Assembly: GCA_907163375.1 (NCBI GenBank)
Contig: CAJQUW010012711.1
Coordinates: 1 to 64,000, forward strand
DNA from: Prostheceraeus crozeri
Lineage: Eukaryota > Platyhelminthes > Polycladida > Euryleptidae
Length of the DNA: 64,000 nt
Direction: 5' to 3'
Positions 9,701 through 22,116 of this stretch are shown piece after piece. Position numbers and translations under genes: made by a program. Below the pieces are notes generated by a model that saw only the letters and a program-made list of their open reading frames with translations, was not told the DNA's origin and did no database searches. Position 1 is the first letter of the stretch; every line of letters begins with the position of its first letter.

Positions 9701-12700
9701 TCAGTGAATTTCTCTCACTCTTAGCTTTCAAACGAGCTATTGCACGACAAAATCCGTCCACTGGAAGCCAAAATCGAAGCTAGCTCTCCCGAGGGGGGGG
9801 GGTCAGTGAAATTTGATGAAAAATGTTTTGGTGAAGGTCCCAGGTCGAAATTCCACACTTTGGAAAATTTTCAAAATTTTACCCATACAAAGCCACTCTG
9901 ACACTTAGGATTTTTTCAGGTGAGCTCCGACCTAAAATCTTGTAACAGCTGTAACTTTTGAACGAAGACAGATATGAACAAGCCGTTTCTTTCAGTGAAT
10001 TTGTCTCACTCTTAGCTTTCAAACGAGCTATTGCACGACAAAATCCGTCCACTAGAAGCCAAGATCGAAGCTAGCTCTCCCGAGGGCGGGGGTCAGTGAA
10101 ATTTGCTGAAAAATGTTTTGGTGAAGGTCCCAGGTCGAAATGACACACTTTGGAAAATTTTCAAAATTTTACCCATACAAAGCCACTCTGACACTTAGGA
10201 TTTTTTCAGGTGAGCTCCGACCTAAAATCTTAAATGGCGTCTCACATCTAAACGAAGACAGATATGAACAAGCCATTTCTTTCACTGAATTTGTCTCACT
10301 CTTAGCTTTCAAACGAGCTATTGCACGACAAAATCCGTCCACTGGAAGCCAAGATCGAAGCTAGCTCTCCCGAGGGCGGGGGGTCAGTGAAATTTGCTGA
10401 AAAATGTTTTGGTGAAGGTCCCAGGTCGAAATTCCACACTTTGGAAAATTTTCAAAATTTTACCCATACAAAGCCACTCTGACACTTAGGATTTTTTCAG
10501 GTGAGCGAGCTCCGACCGAAAATCTTGTAACAGCTCTAACTTTTGAACGGCTGGTCAGATTGACTCGCAACAAAAAATGTTGTCGAGCAGTTTTTTCTCC
10601 TCTTTCAAACGAGTAGCTGTAAGACAAAATCCGTCCACTAGAACCAAAGTTAGAAGATTGCTGTCGGCGGGGGGGGGGGTCCGTGAAATTTGATAAAAAA
10701 TGTTTTGGTGAAGGTCCCAGGTCGAAATTCCACACTTTGGAAAATTTTCAAAATTTTACCCATACAAAGCCACTCTGACACTTAGGATTTTTTCAGGTGA
10801 GCTCCGACCTAAAATCTTGTAACAGCTCTAACTTTTGAACGAAGACAGATATGAACAAGCCATTTCTTTCAGTGAATTTGTCTCACTCTTAGCTTTCAAA
10901 CGAGCTATTGCACGACAAAATCCGTCCACTAGAAGCCAAGATCGAAGCTAGCTCTCCCGAGGGCGGTGGGTCCGTGAAATTTGCTGAAAAATGTTTTGGT
11001 GAAGGTCCCAGGTCGGAATGACACACTTTGGAAAATTTTCAAAATTTTACCCATACAAAGCCACTCTGACACTTAGGATTTTTTCAGGTGAGCTCCGACC
11101 TAAAATCTTAAATGGCGTCTCACATCTAAACGAAGACAGATATGAACAAGCCGATTCTTTCAGTGAATTTCTCTCACTCTTAGCTTTCAAACGAGCTATG
11201 GCACGACAAAATCCGTCCACTGGAAGCCAAATCGAAGCTAGCTCTCCCGAGGGGGGGGGGTCAGTGAAATTTGATGAAAAATGTTTTGGTGAAGGTCCCA
11301 GGTCGAAATTCCACACTTTGGAAAATTTTCAAAATTTTACCCATACAAAGCCACTCTGACACTTGGGATTTTTTCAGGTGAGCTCCGACCTAAAATCTTG
11401 TAACAGCTCTAACTTTTGAACGAAGACAGATATGAACAAGCCATTTCTTTCAGTGAATTTGTCTCACTCTTAGCTTTCAAACGAGCTATTGCACGACAAA
11501 ATCCGTCCACTAGAAGCCAAGATCGAAGCTAGCTCTCCCGAGGGCGGTGGGTCCGTGAAATTTGCTGAAAAATGTTTTGGTGAAGGTCCCAGGTCGGAAT
11601 GACACACTTTGGAAAATTTTCAAAATTTTACCCATACAAAGCCACTCTGACACTTAGGATTTTTTCAGGTGAGCTCCGACCTAAAATCTTAAATGGCGCC
11701 TCACATCTAAACGAAGACAGATATGAACAAGCCGATTCTTTCAGTGAATTTGTCTCACTCTTAGCTTTCAAACGAGCTATTGCACGACAAAATCCGTCCA
11801 CTGGAAGCCAAAATCGAAGCTAGCTCTCCCGAGGGGGGGGGGGTCAGTGAAATTTGATGAAAAATGTTTTGGTGAAGGTCCCAGGTCGAAATTCCACACT
11901 TTGGAAAATTTTCAAAATTTTACCCATACAAAGCCACTCTGACACTTAGGATTTTTTCAGGTGAGCTCCGACCTAAAATCTTGTAACAGCTGTAACTTTT
12001 GAACGAAGACAGATATGAACAAGCCGTTTCTTTCACTGAATTTGTCTCACTCTTAGCTTTCAAACGAGCTATTGCACGACAAAATCCGTCCACTAGAAGC
12101 CAAGATCGAAGCTAGCTCTCCCGAGGGCGGGGGGTCAGTGAAATTTGCTGAAAAATGTTTTGGTGAAGGTCCCAGGTCGAAATGACACACTTTGGAAAAT
12201 TTTCAAAATTTTGTCCATACAAAGTCACTCTGACACTTAGGATTTTTTCAGGTGAGCTCCGACCTAAAATCTTAAATGGCGTCTCACATCTAAACGAAGA
12301 CAGATATGAACAAGCCGATTCTTTCAGTGAATTTGTCTCACTCTTAGCTTTCAAACGAGCTATTGCACGACAAAATCCGTCCACTGGAAGCCAAGATCGA
12401 AGCTAGCTCTCCCGAGGGCGGGGGGTCAGTGAAATTTGCTGAAAAATGTTTTGGTGAAGGTCCCAGGTCGAAATTCCACACTTTGGAAAATTTTCAAAAT
12501 TTTACCCATACAAAGCCACTCTGACACTTGGGATTTTTTCAGGTGAGCGAGCTCCGACCGAAAATCTTGTAACAGCTCTAACTTTTGAATGGCTGGTCCG
12601 ATTGACTCGCAACAAAAAATGTTGTCGAGCAGTTTTTTCTCCTCTTTCAAACGAGCAGCTGTAAGACAAAATCCGTCCACTAGAACCAAAGTTAGAAGAT

Positions 12701-15180
12701 TGCTGTCGGCGGGGGGGGGGGTCCGTGAAATTTGATAAAAAATGTTTTGGTGAAGGTCCCAGGTCGAAATTCCACACTTTGGAAAATTTTCAAAATTTTA
12801 CCCATACAAAGCCACTCTGACACTTAGGATTTTTTCAGGTGAGCTCCGACCTAAAATCTTGTAACAGCTCTAACTTTTGAACGAAGACAGATATGAACAA
12901 GCCATTTCTTTCAGTGAATTTGTCTCACTCTTAGCTTTCAAACGAGCTATTGCACGACAAAATCCGTCCACTAGAAGCCAAGATCGAAGCTAGCTCTCCC
13001 GAGGGCGGTGGGTCCGTGAAATTTGCTGAAAAATGTTTTGGTGAAGGTCCCAGGTCGGAATGACACACTTTGGAAAATTTTCAAAATTTTACCCATACAA
13101 AGCCACTCTGACACTTAGGATTTTTTCAGGTGAGCTCCGACCTAAAATCTTAAATGGCGTCTCACATCTAAACGAAGACAGATATGAACAAGCCGATTCT
13201 TTCAGTGAATTTCTCTCACTCTTAGCTTTCAAACGAGCTATTGCACGACAAAATCCGTCCACTGGAAGCCAAAATCGAAGCTAGCTCTCCCGAGGGGGGG
13301 GGGTCAGTGAAATTTGATGAAAAATGTTTTGGTGAAGGTCCCAGGTCGAAATTCCACACTTTGGAAAATTTTCAAAATTTTACCCATACAAAGCCACTCT
13401 GACACTTAGGATTTTTTCAGGTGAGCTCCGACCTAAAATCTTGTAACAGCTCTAACTTTTGAACGAAGACAGATATGAACAAGCCGTTTCTTTCAGTGAA
13501 TTTGTCTCACTCTTAGCTTTCAAACGAGCTATTGCACGACAAAATCCGTCCACTAGAAGCCAAGATCGAAGCTAGCTCTCCCGAGGCGGGGGGTCCGTGA
13601 AATTTGCTGAAAAATGTTTTGGTGAAGGTCCCAGGTCGAAATGACACACTTTGGAAAATTTTCAAAATTTTGTCCATACAAAGTCACTCTGACACTTAGG
13701 ATTTTTTCAGGTGAGCTCCGACCTAAAATCTTAAATGGCGTCTCACATCTAAACGAAGACAGATATGAACAAGCCATTTCTTTCAGTGAATTTGTCTCAC
13801 TCTTAGCTTTCAAACGAGCTATTGCACGACAAAATCCGTCTACTGGAAGCCAAGATCGAAGCTAGCTCTCCCGAGGGCGGGGGGTCAGTGAAATTTGCTG
13901 AAAAATGTTTTGGTGAAGGTCCCAGGTCGAAATTCCACACTTTGGAAAATTTTCAAAATTTTACCCATACAAAGCCACTCTGACACTTAGGATTTTTTCA
14001 GGTGAGCGAGCTCCGACCGAAAATCTTGTAACAGCTCTAACTTTTGAATGGCTGGTCCGATTGACTCGCAACAAAAAATGTTGTCGAGCAGTTTTTTCTC
14101 CTCTTTCAAACGAGCAGCTGTAAGACAAAATCCGTCCACTAGAACCAAAGTTAGAAGATTGCTGTCGGGGGGGGGGGGGTCCGTGAAATTTGATAAAAAA
14201 TGTTTTGGTGAAGGTCCCAGGTCGAAATTCCACACTTTGGAAAATTTTCAAAATTTTACCCATACAAAGTCACTCTGACACTTAGGATTTTTTCAAGTAA
14301 GCGAGCTCCGACCTAAAATCTTGTAACCGCTCTAACTTTTGAACGAAGACAGATAGGAACAAGTCGATTCTTTCACTGAATTTGTCTCACTCTTAGCTTT
14401 CAAACGAGCTATTGCACGACAAAATCCGTCCACTAGAAGCCAAGATCGAAGCTAGCTCTCCCGAGGCGGGGGGTCCGTGAAATTTGCTGAAAAATGTTTT
14501 GGTGAAGGTCCCAGGTCGAAATGACACACTTTGGAAAATTTTCAAAATTTTGTCCATACAAAGTCACTCTGACACTTAGGATTTTTTCAGGTGAGCTCCG
14601 ACCTAAAATCTTAAATGGCGTCTCACATCTAAACGAAGACAGATATGAACAAGCCATTTCTTTCACTGAATTTGTCTCACTCTTAGCTTTCAAACGAGCT
14701 ATTGCACGACAAAATCCGTCCACTGGAAGCCAAGATCGAAGCTAGCTCTCCCGAGGGCGGGGGGTCAGTGAAATTTGCTGAAAAATGTTTTGGTGAAGGT
14801 CCCAGGTCGAAATTCCACACTTTGGAAAATTTTCAAAATTTTACCCATACAAAGCCACTCTGACACTTGGGATTTTTTCAGGTGAGCGAGCTCCGACCGA
14901 AAATCTTGTAACAGCTCTAACTTTTGAATGGCTGGTCCGATTGACTCGCAACAAAAAATGTTGTCGAGCAGTTTTTTCTCCTCTTTCAAACGAGCAGCTG
15001 TAAGACAAAATCCGTCCACTAGAACCAAAGTTAGAAGATTGCTGTCGGCGGGGGGGGGTCCGTGAAATTTGATAAAAAATGTTTTGGTGAAGGTCCCAGG
15101 TCGAAATTCCACACTTTGGAAAATTTTCAAAATTTTACCCATACAAAGCCACTCTGACACTTAGGATTTTTTCAGGTGAG
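6787..15180. repeat. Satellite array in the Polinton A TIR, ~29 monomers of ~291 bp
   Basis: Every monomer contains ttttggtgaaggtcccaggt, then ccactctgacacttaggatt, then a ~150-bp body (acagatatgaacaagcc ... gacaaaatccgtccactag) and a G-run of variable length. Three body types occur: one with cggctggtccgattgactcg, one beginning taacagctctaacttttgaa, and one beginning aaatggcgtctcacatctaa. The landmark tgacacactttgg is at 8104, 8978, 9559, 10140, 11018, 11599, 12182, 13060, 13641 and 14521, so spacings of ~581 (2 monomers) and ~878 (3 monomers) form a ~2.04 kb 7-monomer higher-order repeat. Short open frames in it are by-products. Confidence 0.9.
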
Positions 15181-15464
15181 CTACGACAGTCCACCCTCCC
15201 AACCTGGCCGGCACACCACGCCAACCTGGACAGCACATCACCGCGCGCTACGACGGCCGGCCAGAGGGGGGACGTCAGCGAACCTTTCGGACTCACTTGG
15301 CCGGCGCACCACGACACTCTGTCGTTCCATCCAGAGGGGGGGGAGGGGGGACGTCAGACTCAAAGCACCACGGCGGCCGACCACGACACTCTGCCGTTCC
15401 AGAGGGGGACGTCAGCGACGGCGGCCATCTTGCGCTATCCAGAAGTGGAGTTTTACTTACTACT
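15181..15464. repeat. Outer end of Polinton A TIR
   Basis: Units of ~65-70 bp containing gacgtcagcgaacctttcgg and the palindrome acgacactctgtcgt, ending ggagttttacttactact. They match the outer end of copy B (42240-42458). Confidence 0.8.
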
Positions 15465-15566
15465 GATGCATCGACATTTTCATTCAAATTTCTTGTTTTT
15501 GAACCAGTCTGACCTAAAGATAATTAATTATATCCTTCGCCGCTATCCATTGACTTCGGTCGTTAG

Positions 15567-16754
15567 CAAGGATGTGGAGCGGTACAATTTTACCGCTCCA
15601 CTCCGCTCCGCTCCGATTACACTTCGGTTTCGCTCCGCTCCAGTCATTTTTTCATACCTAGCCACTCCGCTCCACTTAAACTAAATCCTATTAATTTACC
15701 ATACCATAGATAAAACGATTTCCTTGAACTTTTTAGGTTGTTTGACTACTGTAAATTATGACTGACTTCCACTCTGATAATATGCTTAACTGCAAAATAT
15801 TAGCCTTATGCTTGTCGAATTTTTATAAATACGAATTATGGCCGATAATCATGAATGATTTTAAATAAATAATGATTATAATTGAACAATACTTCGAAAG
15901 CGGATTGCACATTAGCATTAATAGTGATTTTACACTTATCATGTGATAATAACTTAGTGACTCACCTGAAGAGTAACCGCAAATATGTGTGACAATCAGA
16001 AAATTTATTCTGTTGCAGCCTCATACTAGGTAGCAATACGATGCTCGCTCATACTGATATAAGCATGAATAATAATTAATAAATTGTAGTTTTCTGTAGG
16101 CAAAATTTTTCTTGTATTTTTGAAATGATAATTTTGCATCAGAAAAATTTGATAAATTTATAAGAATAATTTTGTATAAGATGCAAGGAACGATACATCG
16201 GTAATCGGTAGTACGATAAGAACTTTGCATAGAAAAATTAATGAACATCTGAAAAACAAGACTTAATCCATCTATAACATCTCATCACATGTCAAATAAC
16301 CTAGCAAAATATATCTGTGTCAATCATTCATTAACCTAACATTCCGTGAGCCAATGCACACTAAAAATTTAAACCCATCCATAGGAACGAATATGAACTG
16401 TCGGACTTCCATTTTTAACTTTCAGATTTCTTTCAATTTTAAATCATATCTTTATTGGCTTTCTTATTAACGGTTTATGCAACCCTTCCACTTACTGGAT
16501 AACTTGAGAATGGAGTCTTATCTCCGAATAATGTTGAAAAAATAAATAATAGACTAATATCTTACGAAAAACAGTGTAATAATAATAATGTAAAAAATCA
16601 TTAATTATGATAAAACTTTGTTGACGTTGTCAACATCAGGTTCTCTCCCACTCCCCTCCGCTCCGCTCCAGTCAAAATTTTCTTTACTACCGCTCCGCTC
16701 CAAATTTACTCCCACTCCGCTCCGCTCCAAAACCCGCTCCGCTCCACATCACTG
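15567..16754. mobile_element. Non-autonomous hAT element 'a' (1188 bp)
   Basis: It is flanked by a perfect 8-bp target duplication gtcgttag (15559-15566 and 16755-16762). The ends are CAAGGATGTGGAGCGG and, read from the other side, CAGTGATGTGGAGCGG. Both ends carry ~100 bp of repeated ctccgctcc/ggagcgg motifs. The AT-rich interior holds no transposase. The element lies 103 bp outside the end of Polinton A. Confidence 0.92.
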
Positions 16755-16762
16755 GTCGTTAG

Positions 16763-18278
16763 TTACCGTGACCAAAAAGCACTGCGGCAATTGGATGATG
16801 AGGATGATATTGTTATTTTCACGACGTCTGTGGTTATTTTATTGGCTGTGCGATGTGCGATGCGACAAAAAGCAATAGAAATGGCGGAAATGGCATATTC
16901 ATGTGAAGCATAAGTCACTGACATAATATGTTCAGTACTAAATGGATTTAAGAAATGCTGAGTTGCTACCATAGAAGGTATTTACTCTATGGATGCTACC
17001 AAAGACTACCTAGAGACAACCAAAGACAATGGATAATATAAAGACTGTAAACTCTGCGAAAATTTGGAAACTACTCCTCAAAATGTATACTACTCGTTGA
17101 GGACAAGATAGCAGCAGTATGCAATAAATCTATAACTTGCTGCAGTATAGAAATTCAAGATACCTCAACCGCAAGCGAATTTGTGATGAAGCATGGAAAC
17201 TGGTGGAAGAAAGCATCATAGAGCAATTGAAGGAAACATTCATTTCAAATTGTCCATTAAGGTCCTTTGTCCTTTAGTTGTCCTTTGGTTGCTACTCAAC
17301 ATATTTACTTTATGGGCAATTCAACAATTTTTGATGAGAATTGATAAATATTTTAAGTATTAATTAAAGTTGGATTTACTCAAAACCATTTTTAGATGAA
17401 CCATTTCATCGCAATTATAGATGTAAAAAGTAAGAATAATATTGATGGGCTTACATCAAAAATCCTCTCCCATTGTCAGAAAATGACAACCGTGGGATGA
17501 CCTTTATTTAAAATAACATCCAAATTTAGGTACTTTTCTGAAATGGGTGAGAATTCTAACTTCTAAATTTGTAAAACACTTACGATACTTGTTTGCAAAT
17601 ATTCATTCCATTTGATGTCCAACTTGTCTCATATTACACTTATAAAGGGACTTCATGTCGGTAGTATCATAGAGTAGATATATGTAGAGTGGTAACTCCG
17701 CATTTATTTAATCCCCAATGTGTATACACTGTCGATTTTATTAAATGAACTCAAGGGAGATACAGTCGGAATTGCTTCCAAATGAAATATGCAAATTTTT
17801 GCACTTCTTCAGAAATTACAACAGAATCGACTGATCATGATTGCAATGCAGAAGGAAATGATCAGTTGCGTCCCGTGCCCCCAGATCATAGGCCTTCACT
17901 CGGCATTGGAATACTATTTCTATACAAAACGCTTTTATGCTAAAACATTAATTTTCATAAAAGTTGAATTTTTAATTACAATTCCCCGAACATATTTTAA
18001 GTCCAAGTGAATGTGCACATGAGAAGTGATTGCTCATGTCTCTTAACCGCCTAATTACTCAAGGAGCTGAGATTACTATATCCCCTCTCTATCCAGACCA
18101 CATTTTCTCGAGAAAGAAGGAGGCAAGGTCAACAGTTTTTTGCGTTTCTCACGGCCGGTCAACCACTCATTTGATGCATTAAAATGTCTTGTGTATTTCT
18201 TATTTCTTTCTCTGTGAGTACTTTCAACTTTTATTTCAAGTGTTTGCCTACCTTGCTTGACGACTGTCATCTTTCAAG
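16763..18278. other. AT-rich interval with old inverted-repeat relics
   Basis: No gene is visible. The stretch catagagtagatatatgtagagtgg at about 17668-17790 (through ccaatgtgtatacactg) is the inverse of 43080-43200, so this is one arm of an old element related to the one split by Polinton B. Short direct copies of a tttactctatgg-type motif occur at about 16980 and 17305. Confidence 0.5.
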
Positions 18279-18280
18279 TA

Positions 18281-19712
18281 CAAGGTGGACATTAAGTCGC
18301 GCATCAACGTTTATCTGACCTACGTCCAAACTTTAGGCTTCAATCATACTGTTATAGAAATTCCTAATTTCGTCGTGCGCATGTGGAGTATACATCGTTC
18401 TCTTAACTTCATGAATGAACATTATTTGGTGCAGATGATCGCGCGACTGCCAAAATGAGAACTACTCTGAAAAAAGCGAAGGAGTCAAGATAAATGGAAG
18501 CTACATTGCCTTCTTAATCATAACCAGCGAGCATGTCCTTGTCAATTGAACACAGAGTTGAAATTATCTTACTTTGTGGGTGAGAGGGTGCGACAAACTG
18601 GTCTGTTGCTGAAACGTTCAATTCAAAGCATGAAGGAATGAATGTTAGTCACACGGCAGTGGGTCATTTACTTGCGAAGTTCAAAGAAACTGACGTTCAC
18701 GACAAAGAGCTAAGTGGACGTCCAAGAGTATCTGATGCGACACGAACACCCATTCTCGATAAAACTGAGCAAAGTCCAAAAACATCCGTGCGTAGATCAT
18801 CTCGCGAAATCAACGTTACACGCTCACGATGCAGAAGATACTCAAAGAATAACTTTTCCATCCATAAAAACTTCAGATTCTACAAAAATTGTACGAAGAC
18901 GATCCTGACCGATATATGGAAATGTCGACATGGTTTAAAAACCCATTGGATGAAGATCCTGACATGGTGCATCGGAAAGTGCTCTTTAGTGATGAAACCA
19001 ACTTTGATCTCAATGGTGAAGTGAATAAAGAAAATTGCCGATATTATGCGCGGGAGAATCCCCACTGGATGCAACCCACAAAAGAACAGTGGTGCGAAAC
19101 TAATGGTCTGGTGCGGTCTGTGGAAAGACCATGTTTTATGGCCATTCTTTTTGACTCCACGCTCGACGGCAACGTACCTCACAATGTTGCAAGAAGAACG
19201 TATCCCTCACTTAAACTCAATTGGAGAAGGACGACCTGAGTGGTTCATGAAGGATATGAACGCCTCCGCACTATGCCTTGATAGTGTGCGGTTGGCTGGA
19301 TTAAAAACTTCGTTCATTGGATTGATCGAAGGGGAACAGTCGAATGGTCTGCTCGATTCCCCGACCTGAATCCTATGGATTACTTCTTTTGAGGATGCGT
19401 TAAACACTTAGTATATTCCGTGCGCATGAATGACTTGGATCCTTTGCGAACTCGAATTCGTGATGCTTGTCAGGAAATTGTCGGTGATTCAGATTTCCTG
19501 AATCGAGTGTTCCATAACTTTCACCATCGACTCAATTTGTGTGTGGCTGCTGATGGGCAGCATTTTGAACATTTGCTTGTCAATACCTAGAAGCAGGGTA
19601 TAATTTTCTTAATTTTCTTGGTTACAATTATGCATTTTTCTCCTTTAAAAGTCATTTAAAGCGATCTACAAGATTAATTAAAATCTTGGTCCGCAACTTT
19701 ATGGCCACCCTG
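18281..19712 (+). mobile_element. mariner-type DNA transposon, decayed (1432 bp)
   Basis: TA dinucleotides flank it (18279-18280 and 19713-19714). The ends match as inverted repeats of ~21 bp: caaggtggacattaagtcgcg on the left against cagggtggccataaagttgcg on the right, with 5 mismatches. The length is typical for the superfamily, and the transposase relic fills 18533-19590. Confidence 0.92.
18533..19590 (+). pseudogene. mariner-superfamily transposase, pseudogene
   Basis: Recognisable pieces in order: MSLSIEHRVEIILLCG (N-terminal HTH start), NVSHTAVGHLLAKFKE and SGRPRVS (second HTH and linker), VLFSDETNFDLNGEVN (first catalytic Asp), and RFPDLNPMDYFF near 19360 (third acidic residue is Asp, so mariner-like rather than Tc1). 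The C-terminus is FHHRLNLCVAADGQHFEHL. The second catalytic motif near 19255 is degraded. Stops and frame changes occur through the whole length (stop after LLCG at about 18581, shifts near 18880 and 19100-19240, stop at about 19390), so it is inactive. Confidence 0.88.
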
Positions 19713-19714
19713 TA

Positions 19715-20355
19715 TATTCCCTTCGGACGAAAGGCGTGGTTATGATTTCATCTGTAGCACTAAACATAGTGTCACATCAATCACGTAAAATCAAATTATG
19801 GAATTCTACCAAATCTGGTTGTTCGAGTCAGATGTATTACTGTGCATTCATTGGAGAACGCTCATCATCTGATCGCATTCTTGTCTGAACGTCAGCCATC
19901 TGCTACTGTTGACGTAGTGGCCTCTCTGACATAAAGCGAATCCAGGAACAATTTGGTTGCGCTTCCCTTACTATATTTAAATACCGCGCCTCGATCAAGA
20001 ATCGCGTAGAATTTCATTGTAAAAATTGGAGAAGGCAAAGCATTATGTCTATCGGAAAAGCCAATATTGGCGCGGGCGCGTGCGCTTACTGCCTCACACG
20101 CACACAACTCTCTTTCGCTGTCTGAACATCAGTGCTCCGTCTGAACACACGATTATTAGCTTGTGTGTCTAATTGTTCGAAGAAAACAGATGTGATTCAA
20201 GCACGTGCTGCAAAACTGTTCAATGAGGTTGAGCGTCTGACTTTGAGACGGAGAGCTGTGCACAGCTGTCACGAGAAGCTATCGAATTTAAATGAATGAT
20301 GACACTTTTCATTTTTATAATTGTTAGAAAATTAATTTTAAGGATGCGCCGAAGG
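19715..20355. other. No recognisable feature
   Basis: Mixed sequence between the mariner element and the left arm of the old inverted-repeat element. I see no gene, repeat pair or RNA. Confidence 0.4.
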
Positions 20356-20359
20356 CCTC

Positions 20360-21051
20360 GCAGGTACGGAGAAGACGCCACTGGAAATGATGTTATTTTA
20401 AATTTTACAGATCATCCGTGTCATGACAGCCTTGGAGATTTAATGTTTGCTAAGTAAGCAAAATTCGATAGGTTACTATTACTGTCATGCTCAACCTCAA
20501 GAGTATTTTCTTAAGCGTGATCATATCACAGCTGCAACCTGCCGCTGGCAGAGCAATCACGTAATCAAAGACAATAATTTCAATTAACTTTGAAAGATGT
20601 AAATGGTACCACATCACTATTCAGATTCTAGAAATTAAACATGAATTTCGTGAATCATAAAATCAAGCCGGTGAAAATTGAAATGAAACTTGAAATTTCA
20701 GCCAAGAATGCACGTATTAGACCGCGACTTTTTCATGAAGACCTCCATTACAATGCGGTTTTTGAAATTCCTTTGATAATCACCTTAATTTCCACTTTTC
20801 TAGGATACTTATTCGCAAATATTCATTCTTTTGATATCCAACTTGTTTCATACTACTTAATTATGCAGAGTCATTTCGGTAGTATATAAATTGGCAAAAT
20901 TTTGACTATTTTCAAAAGTGCTCAAATAATTTTTTGGACCACGGGAACGTTATCTCTGTAAAAAACTGAATCTTTTCATATAAAAATTTTCACTGTATAC
21001 AGATACTTTTTGAGTCGTTGAGTGACCTCCCTACTCTATGGGTAGTATGTA
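20360..21051 (+). mobile_element. Left arm of an older inverted-repeat element (target of Polinton B)
   Basis: cgactttttcatgaagac, gatatccaacttgtt, ccacgggaacg and attttcactgtatacagata occur here and again in reverse order and orientation at 42470-43010. Polinton B interrupts the element. No transposase is visible; the family is unknown, and a fold-back or MITE-like type is likely. Confidence 0.7.
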
Positions 21052-22000
21052 AGTAGTAATAAAACGGCGAACACTCGACCGGCGCCCCCCTCTGGAACGA
21101 CAGAGTGTCGTGGTCGGCGGGCGTGGTGCTTCGAGTCTGACGTCCCCCCCTCTGGAACGACAGAGTGTCGTGGTGTGCCGGCCAAGTGGGTCCGAAAGGT
21201 TCGCTGACGTCCCCCCCTCTAGAACGACAGAGTGTCGTGGTGTGCCGGCCAAGTGGGTCCGAAAGGTTCGCTGACGTCCCCCCCTCTAGAACGAAAGAGT
21301 GTCGTGGTGGACTTGGGCGACCGCCAGGTTTTGACTTGAGGCTATAGTGTGTGATGATTTTCGAAAAAACGACAGAGTTAAAATTTTGGTCGTTTTGGGA
21401 TATAGCGCCAAAACGAACCATCGGATGGGAAAACGGATTTCAGATTCGGATTCAGCGTGAAATTCTGCATCGGTATGGTGAGTTTCAAGTCAATCGGAGA
21501 GAAAAAGTTCCGCTGACGTCCCCCCCCCAGCACCGACCTTCCAACTTTGCTTCTAGTGGACGGATTTTGTCGTGCAATAGCTCGTTTGAAAGCTAAGAGT
21601 GAGACAAATTCAGTGAAAGAAACGGCTTGTTCATATCTGTCTTCGTTTAGATGTGAGACACCATTTAAGATTTGGGAGATTGGCGAGAAAACGACAGAGT
21701 TAGAATTTTGGACGTTTTGGGCTGTAGCGCCAAAACGAAGCATCGGAAAGCAAAACGGATTTCAGATTTGGAATCAGCATCAAATTCTCTATCAACATGG
21801 TAAGTTTCAAGTCAATCGGAGAGAAAAATTTTCAACATTTTTCGAAAAAACGACAGTTTGAATTTTTGCGATGGCTGTGGGCTGTAGAGCCAAAACGAAG
21901 CATCGGATGGGAAAACGGAGGCCAGATTCGGATTCAGCGTCAAATTCTCCTTGGAAATGGTGTATTTCCAGCTCAATCGGAGCACTAGAACCGGAGATAG
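21052..22000 (+). repeat. Left TIR of Polinton B
   Basis: Order inward: three ~68-bp units each with the palindrome acgacagagtgtcgt; a module with gacagagttaaaattttgg and gccaaaacgaaccatcgg; one ~150-bp module (gtggacggattttgtcgtgc ... gtgagacaccattt) that is the same as the body of the satellite in Polinton A; then two more gccaaaacgaagcatcgg modules. Confidence 0.85.
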
Positions 22001-22039
22001 ACGGGTTTTTAGTGTTTGGATGATGGGTATTACGTCATC

Positions 22040-22116
22040 AGCTGATCGCCACATACTATATAAGCTGGGAACCGACAGAGACTTGTCATTCAGACGAGAG
22101 ATTGCCAACGGTAAGT
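22040..22116 (+). promoter_or_regulatory. TATA promoter, CRE-like site and leader splice donor of the coiled-coil gene (copy B)
   Basis: ttacgtcatc (CRE/ATF-like, 22030-22039) lies upstream of ctatataag (22056-22064). A start around cattcagacg (22088-22097) would give a ~20-nt leader ending at the donor GTAAGT (22111). The matching acceptor gcttcag ends at 23137, two bases before the ATG. Confidence 0.6.

Larger units (their letters stand above)
1..15464 (-). mobile_element. Polinton (Maverick) copy A, partial, one end visible
   Basis: This is the terminal ~15.5 kb of a Polinton, reading inward on the minus strand; the rest lies before the window. It is identified by a PolB N-terminal and exonuclease region on the minus strand (1-2048), gene order mirrored in copy B (PolB, 148-aa gene, unknown gene, coiled-coil gene, TIR), and an end reading ...TTACTACT at 15464, matching the end of copy B. 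The candidate 6-bp target copy after it is gatgca (15465-15470), but its partner is out of view. The TIR is greatly enlarged by a satellite array. The coding part is broken in several places, so it is an older fossil than copy B. Confidence 0.85.

Noticed and set aside
8104-14745. Repeated 74-aa open frames starting MTHFGKFSKF and similar frames on the other strand
   Set aside because: They recur only because the satellite monomer recurs; frames exist on both strands, lack promoters and run across the G-runs.
6787-15180. CRISPR-like array
   Set aside because: Unit length ~291 bp, no spacers, eukaryotic context; it is a satellite.
15176-15684. Open frames across the Polinton A outer TIR and hAT element a end
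   Set aside because: They cross two element borders and consist of repeat motifs.
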